Positions 8,067-16,399 of a DNA stretch of 26,710 nucleotides are shown here, one piece after another (positions within the stretch are counted from its first letter, which is position 1; the number at the start of each line of letters is the position of its first letter). This DNA is from an uncultured Eubacteriales bacterium. Its GTDB lineage: Bacteria > Bacillota > Clostridia > Lachnospirales > Anaerotignaceae. Location of the stretch: contig URCD01000021.1 in NCBI GenBank assembly GCA_900546215.1, positions 1-26,710 of the forward strand, in the 5' to 3' direction. Position numbers and translations under genes: made by a program. The notes under the pieces were generated by a model that saw only the letters and a program-made list of their open reading frames with translations, did no database searches and had not been told where the DNA came from.

Positions 8067-8070
8067 TTTA

Positions 8071-8895
8071 ATGTTCGGATATGTGGCCGCTAATACAAAG
8101 GCTCTAAAACCTGATGAACTTAAAACCTATAAAGGACTGTACTGCGGCTTATGCCGTACCCTTAAGGAAAGGCACGGCAGTATAAGCCGCGTTACCTTAA
8201 CCTACGATATGACTTTTCTTATACTGGTTTTATCTTCTCTTTACGAAGCAGACGATAGAATTGGTCTGGAAAGATGTATTGTGCATCCCAAGAGCAAGCA
8301 TACCTATATTGTCAATCGCTTTACCAATTATGCGGCTGACATGAATATTGCCCTGACCTACAACAAATTCCTTGATGACTGGGAAGATGATAAAAACGCA
8401 GGAGCCAGGCTTGGGGCGGCTTATTTCAAAAAGTCCTATTATAAAGTATGGGATAAATACCCAAGACAGTGCTCTGTAATGGAAAGATGCTTACACGAGC
8501 TGTCTCAGGTAGAAAAAAAAGGTATTGTGAACCCTGATATACCGGCCAACATATTCGGCAGACTTCTTGCCGAAATTTTCATAGTTAAGGAAGATGAGTA
8601 TTCCGACACGCTTAGAAAGGCTGCCGCAAGTCTCGGACGATTTATATATATTCTGGATGCATGGGACGATTTATCTGAGGATATAAAAAAAGAAAGATAT
8701 AATCCCCTAACCTCTATAAATCCAAATAATATTGAATCCATTCTGACGATGCTGATCGCAGATTGTTCTGAAGCCTTTCTTTCACTGCCGTATAAAAATA
8801 ACAGCGAAATAATAAAAAATATAGTTTACTACGGAGTCTGGATGCGCTATAAATCGCCTAATGAACAAAATACTGAAGCCAACGCTAAGGCATAA
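8071..8895 (+). CDS. DUF5685 family protein
   Basis: 274-residue cytoplasmic-looking protein matching, by recall, the DUF5685 family of Clostridia, which begins MFGYV and has a conserved YCGLCRTLK block (here residues 23-32). The middle contains a long helical region with a charged DDWEDDKNAG motif (about 110-120) and a DAWDDLSEDIKKERYNPL motif (about 197-214). The Asp-rich helices resemble those of all-helical isoprenoid-synthase folds, but this is only a visual impression. There is no classical Shine-Dalgarno sequence; the start 4 bases after the zinc-ribbon gene suggests coupled translation. Function unknown. Confidence 0.8.
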   Translation: MFGYVAANTKALKPDELKTYKGLYCGLCRTLKERHGSISRVTLTYDMTFLILVLSSLYEADDRIGLERCIVHPKSKHTYIVNRFTNYAADMNIALTYNKFLDDWEDDKNAGARLGAAYFKKSYYKVWDKYPRQCSVMERCLHELSQVEKKGIVNPDIPANIFGRLLAEIFIVKEDEYSDTLRKAAASLGRFIYILDAWDDLSEDIKKERYNPLTSINPNNIESILTMLIADCSEAFLSLPYKNNSEIIKNIVYYGVWMRYKSPNEQNTEANAKA

Positions 8896-8934
8896 TATTA
8901 CAAAAGTCCTTAAAATTCCATTAATTTATCGCTT

Positions 8935-8970
8935 TTGACCTTCACAAAGCCTTGGAGTTAGGTTTATAAT
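8935..8970 (+). promoter_or_regulatory. Possible promoter of the J-domain gene with MerR-like layout
   Basis: TATAAT at 8965-8970 is perfect. TTGACC at 8935-8940 stands 24 bases upstream, too far for ordinary sigma-A. The intervening DNA contains ACCT and AGGT halves next to the -35 and -10 boxes, and CTTGGAGTTA, both seen in MerR-type promoters, which however usually have 19-20 base spacers. Confidence 0.35.
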
Positions 8971-9016
8971 AGTTTGGAACTTGTACAGGAAGCAATTTAA
9001 GGAGGATATTCCGATA

Positions 9017-9697
9017 ATGACAGAAGACCCGTATAAAGTGCTGGGAGTCCCTCCGACAGCATCAGATGACGAAATACAAAAAGCATACAGAAAGATGGTT
9101 AAAAAGTATCATCCTGACGTTAATCCAGGCGATGAAACCGCTGAGAAAAAAATGCGTGAAATAAATGCGGCATATGACCAAATAAGAAATATCCGCGAAG
9201 GCAAGACTACCTTTGGCGGACAGGCCGGAGGTCAGAATTCCGGCGGCTATGGAGGCTCAGGAGGCGGCTATTATGGCGGTTTTTCATGGGAGGATATATT
9301 CGGAAGCGGCTTTGAAGGCTATGGGCAGGCTCAGCAGGAGGCTACTACGGAGCTTACTGCCGCGAGAAATTACATTAACTCAGCACATTACAGAGAAGCC
9401 CTTAACGTTTTAAATTCTGTAGATATAAGCCAGAGAGGCGCTAGATGGTATTATTTCCACGCGCTTGCAAACTATGGCTTGGGAAATAGAATTGAGGCAA
9501 TGAGCGATGCAGAACAGGCCGCACGCATGGAGCCTAACAACATGGAGTATCAGCAGCTTCTGTCAAGGCTTAAAAGCGGCGGGGCAACCTATCAGCAATA
9601 TGGAGGAGGTTCTCCCGTAGTTTGTGGAACCAGCAATATTTGTGTTGATTTATGTATAGCAAATATGCTCTGCGGCATGTGCTGCAGGCCATGCTAA
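9017..9697 (+). CDS. J-domain protein with TPR-like region and Cys-rich tail
   Basis: DnaJ-type co-chaperone-like protein of 226 residues. The J domain occupies 1-62 with the essential HPD at 32-34, so it should stimulate a DnaK ATPase. A Gly/Tyr-rich linker (67-105) follows, then helices at 110-187 resembling two tetratricopeptide repeats (TAARNYINSAHYREALNVLN; ARWYYFHALANYGLGNRIEA). The last 26 residues hold seven cysteines (203, 209, 213, 219, 222, 223, 226) within a partly hydrophobic segment. The zinc-finger and client-binding domains of true DnaJ are absent. I chose ATG 9017 because the J domain starts there and AAGGAGG stands before it; an in-frame TTG at 8981 lies before that site. 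This layout is common in Clostridia, its client unknown. Confidence 0.88.
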   Translation: MTEDPYKVLGVPPTASDDEIQKAYRKMVKKYHPDVNPGDETAEKKMREINAAYDQIRNIREGKTTFGGQAGGQNSGGYGGSGGGYYGGFSWEDIFGSGFEGYGQAQQEATTELTAARNYINSAHYREALNVLNSVDISQRGARWYYFHALANYGLGNRIEAMSDAEQAARMEPNNMEYQQLLSRLKSGGATYQQYGGGSPVVCGTSNICVDLCIANMLCGMCCRPC

Positions 9698-9736
9698 GGA
9701 AATTAATTTATGAAAACCAGAATGCCTTTGAGATAT

Positions 9737-9777
9737 AAATGGCGCGTATCATTTTGATACGCGCCATTTTCTGCTTT
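9737..9777 (+). terminator. Rho-independent terminator after the J-domain gene
   Basis: Perfect 15-bp stem (9737-9751 with 9755-9769), loop TTT, GC-rich core GGCGCG, followed by a T-rich tail. Begins 39 bases after the stop codon. Confidence 0.9.
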
Positions 9778-9803
9778 GTATAATAACATTTATTTTTACT
9801 CCC

Positions 9804-9832
9804 TTGACATTTCTTTCTTCTAACCTGATAAT
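9804..9832 (+). promoter_or_regulatory. Promoter of nadE
   Basis: TTGACA at 9804-9809 and GATAAT at 9827-9832 with 17-base spacing; expected start near 9839, leaving a leader under 30 bases, so no riboswitch fits. Confidence 0.75.
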
Positions 9833-9865
9833 TTAATTAACTACTTTGTTTAAAGGAGAATTATT

Positions 9866-11788
9866 ATGTACGGATTTATTAGATGTGCATCGGCTGTGCC
9901 TAAGCTTAGGGTTGCCGACTGTGAATATAATACCAGAGAAATAATAAATATGATAAACGCCGCGTCTCAAAATGGTGTGGAACTGCTTGTTTTTCCTGAG
10001 CTTTGCATTACCGGCTACACATGCGCCGATTTATTTATGCAGACCTCTCTTCTCACATCGGCCGAAGAATGCCTTTCAATGATAGCTGAGGCCACAATAG
10101 GTAAAAAGATAGCAGTTGTTGTCGGCCTTCCAATAAATATAGGCAACAGCCTTTACAATTGTTCCGCCGCTGTATGCGAAGGGCAAATTTTAGGTGCAGT
10201 ACCAAAAACATATATACCAAATTATGGGGAATTTTACGAAAAACGATGGTTTAAAAGCGGACGTGGGCTAAAAGGCGGAATAGCCCTTTGTGAGCAGAGC
10301 GTCCCCGTCGGCACAAACCTAATATTTGCGGCCGACGGTATTGAGAATTTTACCTTTGGTATTGAAATCTGTGAGGATTTGTGGGCAAATATTCCGCCAA
10401 GCTGCAACCTTACCCTTTCCGGCGCGCTTATAATAGCCAACACCTCTGCCAGCAACGAGCTTGCTACAAAAAATGAATACAGGATTTCTCTGGTATCCGG
10501 ACAATCGGCCAGATGTATATGCGGATATGTTTACTCATCTTCAGGAATTGGTGAATCAACGCAGGATACTGTCTTCAGCGGCCACTCGATAATATGCGAA
10601 AACGGCTCTATATTGAATGAGGGTGAACGGTTTTCGAAGGAAAATTCCCTGATTATAGCTGATATAGATACTGAATTGCTCGCAAACGACAGGCGCAAAA
10701 ACATGAGCTATTCTGACATTGAACTGCCTGAGCCTGAAATAATCTCATTCCCCATGTATGACAGAGTAAAGGACAAGCTTAAGCGTTTTATCCGCCCTCT
10801 TCCATTTGTTCCAAACAATGATGAGGCACTGAACCGCAGATGCAGCGATATATTTAATATTCAGGTTGCCGGTCTGGCGAAGCGTGTTATGCATACAAAT
10901 GCGAAAACGCTCGTGCTTGGCATATCCGGCGGGCTGGATTCTACCCTCGCTCTGCTGGCAGCAGTTAAAACCTGCGATTTTCTTGGGCTTGACAGAAAAA
11001 CAGTTATCGGTGTTACAATGCCCGGATTTGGTACAACAGACAGAACCTATAACAATGCTCTGGCGTTAATGGACGCGCTTGGAGTGCAGATTCGCGAAAT
11101 ATCCATAAAGGAAGCGTCCATGCTTCATTTTAAAAGCATAGGGCATGACCCGGAAATTCATGATATAACCTATGAAAACACTCAGGCTAGGGAAAGAACT
11201 CAAATTTTAATGGATTTGGCAAACAAGGAAAACGGATTGGTTATAGGAACAGGAGACCTTTCTGAGCTGGCGCTTGGCTGGGCAACCTATAACGGAGACC
11301 ATATGTCAATGTACGGTATAAACTCTGGAGTACCTAAAACGCTTGTACGCGTGCTTGTCGACTGGGTAGCGCATTTTGGTTCATTAGATACTAATGCAGT
11401 GAACATTTTAATGGATATACTGGACACTCCTGTCTCTCCTGAACTTCTGCCTCCTGATAAGGATAACAACATAAACCAGAAAACCGAAGAAATTGTAGGC
11501 CCCTATGAGCTGCATGATTTCTTTCTCTATTATGTTGTAAGGTGCGGATTTACTCCGAAAAAAATATACTATCTAGCGCTTAACGCCTTTGGCGGCCGTT
11601 ATGAAAGTGCAGAAATACTCAAATGGCTGAAAAACTTTTACAACAGATTTTTTTCACAGCAGTTTAAGCGCTCATGCCTTCCCGACGGTCCTAAGGTTGG
11701 AACAATCAGCCTGTCGCCTAGAGGTGACTGGAGAATGCCATCAGACGCTGTAAATGCTGTATGGATGAAAGAGCTTGAAGGCCTGTAA
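9866..11788 (+). CDS. nadE: Glutamine-dependent NAD+ synthetase
   Basis: Catalyses the last step of NAD+ synthesis: ATP-dependent amidation of deamido-NAD+ using ammonia released from glutamine. The 640-residue product is the two-domain form. The N-terminal nitrilase-type glutaminase has the Glu45-Lys114-Cys169 triad (FPELCITGY, PKTYIPNYGEFYE, EICEDLW). The C-terminal synthetase from about residue 330 has the pyrophosphate loop SGGLDS (354-359), GTGDLSELALGW and the conserved end region SLSPRGDWRMPSDA. AAAGGAG stands seven bases before ATG. It has its own promoter and terminator and is monocistronic. Length and motifs are complete. Confidence 0.97.
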   Translation: MYGFIRCASAVPKLRVADCEYNTREIINMINAASQNGVELLVFPELCITGYTCADLFMQTSLLTSAEECLSMIAEATIGKKIAVVVGLPINIGNSLYNCSAAVCEGQILGAVPKTYIPNYGEFYEKRWFKSGRGLKGGIALCEQSVPVGTNLIFAADGIENFTFGIEICEDLWANIPPSCNLTLSGALIIANTSASNELATKNEYRISLVSGQSARCICGYVYSSSGIGESTQDTVFSGHSIICENGSILNEGERFSKENSLIIADIDTELLANDRRKNMSYSDIELPEPEIISFPMYDRVKDKLKRFIRPLPFVPNNDEALNRRCSDIFNIQVAGLAKRVMHTNAKTLVLGISGGLDSTLALLAAVKTCDFLGLDRKTVIGVTMPGFGTTDRTYNNALALMDALGVQIREISIKEASMLHFKSIGHDPEIHDITYENTQARERTQILMDLANKENGLVIGTGDLSELALGWATYNGDHMSMYGINSGVPKTLVRVLVDWVAHFGSLDTNAVNILMDILDTPVSPELLPPDKDNNINQKTEEIVGPYELHDFFLYYVVRCGFTPKKIYYLALNAFGGRYESAEILKWLKNFYNRFFSQQFKRSCLPDGPKVGTISLSPRGDWRMPSDAVNAVWMKELEGL

Positions 11789-11790
11789 AA

Positions 11791-11830
11791 TAAAAGTCCT
11801 GGCGTTATTGCGCCGGGACTTTTAAGCTTT
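11791..11830. terminator. Bidirectional terminator between nadE and the FtsX-type permease
   Basis: Stem AAAAGTCCTGGCG (11792-11804) with 11811-11823, one T-G wobble, loop of six. A-rich on the left and T-rich on the right of the GC core, so it works for both strands; it separates the convergent genes ending at 11788 and 11846. Confidence 0.85.
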
Positions 11831-11845
11831 AAAAATTATACTTAA

Positions 11846-13966
11846 CTACAGATTTAAAGCTTTGCATGTCTTTCTGAGAGTATACCTATACATTAACCAA
11901 AGAAATACCGAGCAGCCGGCAACAACTGCAGCACAGCTCAGAAGGCCGGATATTTCGCTTGCTGAAAGCCTTCCGTCATTAAAAAACATTATAAACATAT
12001 ACAGTGCATATATAAGTCCTGTGCCTATAACCCCCGGAACGAGATAAACCTTCATAACCTGATTTTTTACTGAACGTCTCAGATAATCCCTTGTTGCGCC
12101 AAGATGCCTTAAATCCTCGTATACCTGAGAGTTGTTTATAGCGATTGTCATGCATCTTGTATACGCTATTACAATGACCGCCGCCATACATATAATCGCT
12201 ATTAATATGAAAAGCGTAAGAAAAACCGCCATAGTTTTGACAAAATCCTCTTTGTCCAGCACTCTGAACATCGGCATGTATTTCCAAAAATTCCTAAAAT
12301 CAGATGAATCCCTGTCATCGTAGCTGATTGCAGAAAAGCCGTGCTCTGACAAATTTTCCTTATCGTAATCATATTTTCCTCCATTCTCCTCAGCAATCAT
12401 TTTTGCTACCGGATCCCAGCTGTCGAATTGTTCACAGCTTTTATCCGAATGGTCTACTATATCATAGAAAAGCCTCTTGGCAAAATCATAAGTGCCTTCC
12501 ACATTGTCAACATTAAAAAATACATATCTTTCCTGCCAATATGGCTCCAGCCCCTCAGCAATCTCGGCATAATCCATATCATCAAGCACATATATGTTTG
12601 TTGCAAATATATCGTCATAAAGATATCCGCCGAATTTTGTTTCTATCATTTTGTCAGTACACATATTATAAAGCTTTGTCTGGTCAATTCCTATCATGTA
12701 GTCTCCGTCACCGTCAGACGTAAGAACCGGGCAAAATTCTCCGCTTTTAACATCTGCGTTCTGATTTGTCATGCGGTTAAAGTCCCTTTCAGAAATATAA
12801 GTTCCGCTTCCCAGAATGTCCCTGTATTCCTTTGTATAGGTTATCCCAATGGCAGTTTCCTTTTCAATATGCTCATATCCGTCCTGACCGAGTGTGGCGA
12901 CAGCAGCTTCCTTCCAGTCTTTAATATTCACATTTTCCTCAGCCGCCATCTTTTCAACGTCCTCCTGAGTAATCATGTTTTGGTCCATTCTATAATGGTA
13001 AGCATAGTCCACAGGTCTTTTATCAAAGCCCTGCATTGCTCCTGTTCCAAGCATTGGTGTATAAAATGCCGCAAAATAACCGCCTGCGAGAAGCACCGTT
13101 ATGACAAGCATATTCCTTACGGTCTGTCTCCCCTGAAACTTCATCATACTTGTGGATATTATATTTTTATATCTGTTCCTTCCGCCTCTCCAGCCGTTAA
13201 CAACCGTATGGAGCAGTATCATGTAAAGTCCAATAAAAAGCGGAGCGTAGGTTATGTTTACCCATGCCGGAGGATAAAGCTTAAGCACAGTAACACAAAA
13301 TGTCGGTGTAAGGTAACCAATAAATCCGCCTCCAAACATAAGCGCTATCCCAACAATGCCATACCATCTTGGAACCGATTTTATCGGCTCTGATTTTCTT
13401 GACTCATTAACAATATCAATAATATTTGTTCTCTTTATAAATCTTGAACCCATGAAAAAAAGCATTACAACAACATAAACCGAAAACGCAAGTGCGAACA
13501 GCAGCGCCTGAGCATCAAATGTAAAGGACATCTGCTGTGTATCTACAATAAATTTTCTGAATATCTGCCATACACCGATTGCAAGAGGAACACCGCATAA
13601 AACTCCTAACACGCAGGTTGTAAGGGCTATCAGCACCAGCTCTTTTGCGAGTAGCTCCTTAAGCTGTCTTTTTGAAGCTCCCATTGCCATAAATACGCCT
13701 GTCTCCTTAGACTTTGATCGGAAGAAAAGCCCTGACGCATAGGTTGTAAATACACCGCATCCCACAACCGCCAGTACGAATACGGCCATTACCTGTTTTC
13801 TTGAGTCCCCTCCTTCAGGCAGTACATTCAGTACTGTCGGAGAACGCATCATTGTAACATATGCCGTAATAAGCAGTACAGAAAAGAAGCAGCAGCCCAT
13901 AAGCAGCAGGTAGTTCTTTTTGTTGTTTTTTCTGAGCTTAGAGTAAACCTCTGAAAATGTTTTCAT
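11846..13966 (-). CDS. FtsX-like (BceB-type) ABC transporter permease
   Basis: Membrane subunit of a peptide-detoxification type ABC transporter, 706 residues. One transmembrane helix at about 19-40, three more in 55-175, two in 203-255 and one at 287-303 are followed by a large extracellular domain (about 304-575) and three final helices (580-603, 640-662, 675-695). Ten helices with one big loop between helices 7 and 8 is the BceB/VraG layout, used to strip bacitracin-like antibiotics or lantibiotics from lipid targets and often to signal to a kinase. FtsX signatures such as KETGVFMAMGASKRQLKELL (87-106) are present. AAGGAGGAG precedes ATG, 12 bases after the ATPase gene. Substrate unknown. 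Confidence 0.9.
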   Translation of the reverse strand: MKTFSEVYSKLRKNNKKNYLLLMGCCFFSVLLITAYVTMMRSPTVLNVLPEGGDSRKQVMAVFVLAVVGCGVFTTYASGLFFRSKSKETGVFMAMGASKRQLKELLAKELVLIALTTCVLGVLCGVPLAIGVWQIFRKFIVDTQQMSFTFDAQALLFALAFSVYVVVMLFFMGSRFIKRTNIIDIVNESRKSEPIKSVPRWYGIVGIALMFGGGFIGYLTPTFCVTVLKLYPPAWVNITYAPLFIGLYMILLHTVVNGWRGGRNRYKNIISTSMMKFQGRQTVRNMLVITVLLAGGYFAAFYTPMLGTGAMQGFDKRPVDYAYHYRMDQNMITQEDVEKMAAEENVNIKDWKEAAVATLGQDGYEHIEKETAIGITYTKEYRDILGSGTYISERDFNRMTNQNADVKSGEFCPVLTSDGDGDYMIGIDQTKLYNMCTDKMIETKFGGYLYDDIFATNIYVLDDMDYAEIAEGLEPYWQERYVFFNVDNVEGTYDFAKRLFYDIVDHSDKSCEQFDSWDPVAKMIAEENGGKYDYDKENLSEHGFSAISYDDRDSSDFRNFWKYMPMFRVLDKEDFVKTMAVFLTLFILIAIICMAAVIVIAYTRCMTIAINNSQVYEDLRHLGATRDYLRRSVKNQVMKVYLVPGVIGTGLIYALYMFIMFFNDGRLSASEISGLLSCAAVVAGCSVFLWLMYRYTLRKTCKALNL

Positions 13967-13978
13967 ATGAGCTCCTCC

Positions 13979-14734
13979 TTATTCATTTATTCCCGGAGCG
14001 TCGCTCATTTCCTTGACTGCGGCGAGCAGTTCATCCTGGAAATCGCTTCTGCTTCCTTTATTAACAAGTGTTTTCCATACCATTCCGTCCTTCATCAGCA
14101 CTACTCTGTCGCAGAATGAGGCCGCAAAAGAATCATGTGTTACCATAAATATCGTGGCGTCAAGAGCTTCCCTTGCCTGTTCAAAGCTGTCAATAACAGC
14201 CCTGGACGATTTTGAGTCAAGGTTTCCTGTAGGTTCATCGGCAAGTATAAGCAGCGGATTGTTTATAAGCGCCCTGGCTACGGCAGTACGCTGCTTTTCG
14301 CCGCCTGATATTTCAGCGGGGTATTTATCCTTAATATGGGCTATACCGAAAACCTCACAAAGCCTGTCGGCAGATGTTTCCATATCTCCTCCTGTCCTGC
14401 CTGATATAATTCTTGGAAGCATGATATTTTCTTTAACACTTAGTCCGTCCAGCAGCATGAAATCCTGAAAAACAAATCCAAGCTTTTGGTTTCTAACCTT
14501 AGCAAGAGAGTTTTCATCAAGTTTGGCAAGCGTTATATCTCCCAGCTTAATGTTACCTCTTTCAAATGGTATATAGCAGGATATACAATTCAAAAGAGTG
14601 GTTTTCCCCGAACCTGACGGCCCCATGACAGCAACAAATTCGCCTTTGTCAATGCTGAAGGATACTCCCTTCAAAACGTGATACGAGTTTTTCCCAACCT
14701 TATAAGATTTGTGTAAGTCTGTTACAGTAAGCAT
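13979..14734 (-). CDS. ABC transporter ATP-binding protein (BceA/MacB type)
   Basis: Cytoplasmic ATPase partner of the FtsX-like permease, 251 residues. Walker A GPSGSGKTT (38-46), Q-loop Gln90, signature ISGGEKQR (142-149), Walker B LLILADEP with TGNLD, switch His200 (MVTHD). The ADEPTGNLDS block is characteristic of the LolD/MacB/BceA subfamily that drives mechanotransmission rather than direct transport. I chose ATG 14734 because the product then starts at the usual first strand (MLTVTDLHKSYKVG) and AAGGGA precedes it; the frame stays open upstream into the TraX-family gene, giving a false N-terminal extension. It lies between the TraX-family and permease genes in a three-gene operon. Confidence 0.94.
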   Translation of the reverse strand: MLTVTDLHKSYKVGKNSYHVLKGVSFSIDKGEFVAVMGPSGSGKTTLLNCISCYIPFERGNIKLGDITLAKLDENSLAKVRNQKLGFVFQDFMLLDGLSVKENIMLPRIISGRTGGDMETSADRLCEVFGIAHIKDKYPAEISGGEKQRTAVARALINNPLLILADEPTGNLDSKSSRAVIDSFEQAREALDATIFMVTHDSFAASFCDRVVLMKDGMVWKTLVNKGSRSDFQDELLAAVKEMSDAPGINE

Positions 14735-14751
14735 ACTATCAATCCCTTCTT

Positions 14752-15471
14752 TTAAATTCTCATAATAAATCTGGCAATTGCTATTACCCCAAGATGTGCG
14801 GGATAAAACGAATAGAAAACCCATTTGGATATTTTCGGCCTTAAGCTTGTAGTAAAAAATATCAGCGGTGCAGCCAACAACGCAAAAACCTGCCTGTTAA
14901 AAACAAATTGTCCTAAAGTTATACACATTGGGTTTGTCGGGTCGCCTCCAAAAAGGCACGGTATATAAAAAAGTACAAACAGAAAAGCTCCGAGCGCTGG
15001 TTTTTTGCGGCAGCAGTAGAATATGAGCATAAGCAGTATTCCATTTGCCGAATAATCAAAATTCCACCAGCTTACTACAAAGAAGCCAAGTGCAAAAAGC
15101 CACCATTTTTTCTCCTTGAAGCCATACATTGATATAAGGCTGATTACAAGAGTGAAAAATATGTTCCAATTTGTAATATTTCCGATAAAGTCCTGAGGGT
15201 TAAAAGCCATAATATAAAACGGCTGGCTGATTACCGCAAAAACTGCCAGTCTCAGAATATATCTTTTAATATCATGTGTATAAACAAGACCAACTGTCAT
15301 ACAGTAGCAAAACAGCGGAAACGCAAGCCTGCCTATACACCTGAATATCTGCTGTTCAGGAAAAAATACAGCCCCGATATGGTCCGTCAGCATGCTCAGA
15401 ATTGCAATTAGCTTCAAAAAGTCAGTGTCCGTATTAGTTTTAAAAATTTCTTTTCTATTTTCCTCTGTCAT
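14752..15471 (-). CDS. TraX family membrane protein
   Basis: 239-residue polytopic membrane protein of the TraX family, related to acyltransferase-3-type membrane enzymes; F-plasmid TraX N-acetylates pilin, but most chromosomal members are uncharacterised. Family marks seen: the first helix block FLKLIAILSMLTDHIGAVFF (19-38), GRLAFPLFCY at 47-56 and the C-terminal FYPAHLGVIA near residue 222. About eight hydrophobic segments are present. It is the first gene of the operon with the BceA/B-like transporter, only 17 bases before the ATPase gene, and faces the two-component genes divergently. A cell-envelope acyl modification acting together with the transporter is a reasonable inference, not shown by sequence. 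Confidence 0.85.
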   Translation of the reverse strand: MTEENRKEIFKTNTDTDFLKLIAILSMLTDHIGAVFFPEQQIFRCIGRLAFPLFCYCMTVGLVYTHDIKRYILRLAVFAVISQPFYIMAFNPQDFIGNITNWNIFFTLVISLISMYGFKEKKWWLFALGFFVVSWWNFDYSANGILLMLIFYCCRKKPALGAFLFVLFYIPCLFGGDPTNPMCITLGQFVFNRQVFALLAAPLIFFTTSLRPKISKWVFYSFYPAHLGVIAIARFIMRI

Positions 15472-15509
15472 TCTCTTACTCCCCTTTCATGTCTTTATGT
15501 TATCTCAAA

Positions 15510-15538
15510 AAAATAAGCCCTGCAGAGGCCTTAGTCAA
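15510..15538 (-). promoter_or_regulatory. Promoter of the TraX-ABC operon
   Basis: On the minus strand TTGACT (15538-15533) and TATTTT (15515-15510) with 17-base spacing; expected start near 15503, leaving a leader of about 32 bases. Confidence 0.55.
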
Positions 15539-15582
15539 AAATGACATTTTCAAAGTAATTTTTGGCTATCTTCTCTTAAGAC

Positions 15583-15616
15583 TTGTAAAGTTTTGCAGCA
15601 TTGTTGTAAAGTTTGA
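15583..15616. promoter_or_regulatory. Tandem LytTR-type binding repeats
   Basis: TTGTAAAGTTT occurs at 15583-15593 and again at 15604-15614, exactly 21 bp (two helical turns) apart. The inner AAAGTTTTG and AAAGTTTGA resemble the 9-bp LytTR/AgrA direct repeats, which are normally spaced 21-22 bp. They lie about 70-100 bp before the LytTR regulator gene and about 45 bp upstream of the opposite promoter, so they could serve either side. Confidence 0.6.
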
Positions 15617-15685
15617 AAAATGCAGCTATAGCTCTTTTTTATTTTATATGATAAAATAACATTCGTAACTAAAGGCGGTGATATA

Positions 15686-16399
15686 ATGCTTAGAATAGGA
15701 ATCTGCGATGATAATTCCGAGGCTCGTTTTGCCCTGCGCTCAAGCCTTGAGCGTATAACAGAGAGACGTTCAATAGAAACAGTTATATATGAGTTTTCAT
15801 CGGGAGAAAACACTCTGAAATGGCTTCACAGCCGTGCGGGAGAAACCGATATCCTTTTTCTTGATATAGAAATGAGCGGTATTGACGGTATGGAAACAGC
15901 CCGTAAAATAAGGCAGACCGACAGTACACTTGTAATTATATTTGTTACAGGATATTCTGACTATGTATTTGACGGCTATTCGGTAAACGCATTGGACTAT
16001 ATAATGAAGCCTGCCAGCTCCGAACGGCTTGACGCTGTTCTTACAAGGGCGCTGGGTGCGCTGCATATTCAGACTGACGATATATTTATATGTAAAAATT
16101 CCGACGGCACTTACCGTATACCAAAATCGTCCATTATTTATTTTTCCTCTGACAAGAGAGTAATTACATGTCATTCAAAGGACAGGGATTATTCATTTTA
16201 TGATAGGCTGGATAATGTTGCGGAAGATGTCGGCAGTTCATTTATACGCATACACCAAAGGTATCTGGTTAATGCAAAGGAGGTTAAAAGGCTTTCCGGA
16301 GATGAGGTAAGTCTTGATAAAATAATTCTGCCGGTATCAAGGGCCTATAGACAGAGCGCAGCTTCTGTCCTGGCCCGTTCACTGATGGAGGAGAAATAA
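15686..16399 (+). CDS. LytTR family response regulator
   Basis: Two-component response regulator, 237 residues. Receiver domain 1-120: acidic pair Asp8/Asp9, phosphoacceptor Asp60 (LFLDIEM), Thr88 and Lys108 (MKPAS). A LytTR DNA-binding domain follows at about 130-235 (RIPKSSIIYFSSDKRVI, FIRIHQRYLVNAKEVKRL). This is the AgrA/VirR/LytR class, common in control of bacteriocins, envelope functions and transporters. Its stop overlaps the start of the kinase gene by one base, so the pair is cotranslated. Probable targets are its own promoter and the divergent TraX-ABC operon, given the repeats at 15583-15616. Confidence 0.95.
   Translation: MLRIGICDDNSEARFALRSSLERITERRSIETVIYEFSSGENTLKWLHSRAGETDILFLDIEMSGIDGMETARKIRQTDSTLVIIFVTGYSDYVFDGYSVNALDYIMKPASSERLDAVLTRALGALHIQTDDIFICKNSDGTYRIPKSSIIYFSSDKRVITCHSKDRDYSFYDRLDNVAEDVGSSFIRIHQRYLVNAKEVKRLSGDEVSLDKIILPVSRAYRQSAASVLARSLMEEK

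Noticed and set aside
12428..13393. Plus-strand open frame of 321 codons
   Set aside because: Lies wholly antisense to the FtsX-like permease, which has clear family motifs, membrane pattern and a strong ribosome binding site. The plus-strand product is His/Cys/Ile-rich with no recognisable domain.
14735..14824. N-terminal extension of the BceA-like ATPase
   Set aside because: It overlaps the TraX-family gene, and the ATPase family starts at the ATG 14734, which has its own ribosome binding site.
15624..15633. AGCTATAGCT palindrome before the LytTR regulator gene
   Set aside because: A ten-base palindrome is expected by chance at this scale and no second copy is nearby.
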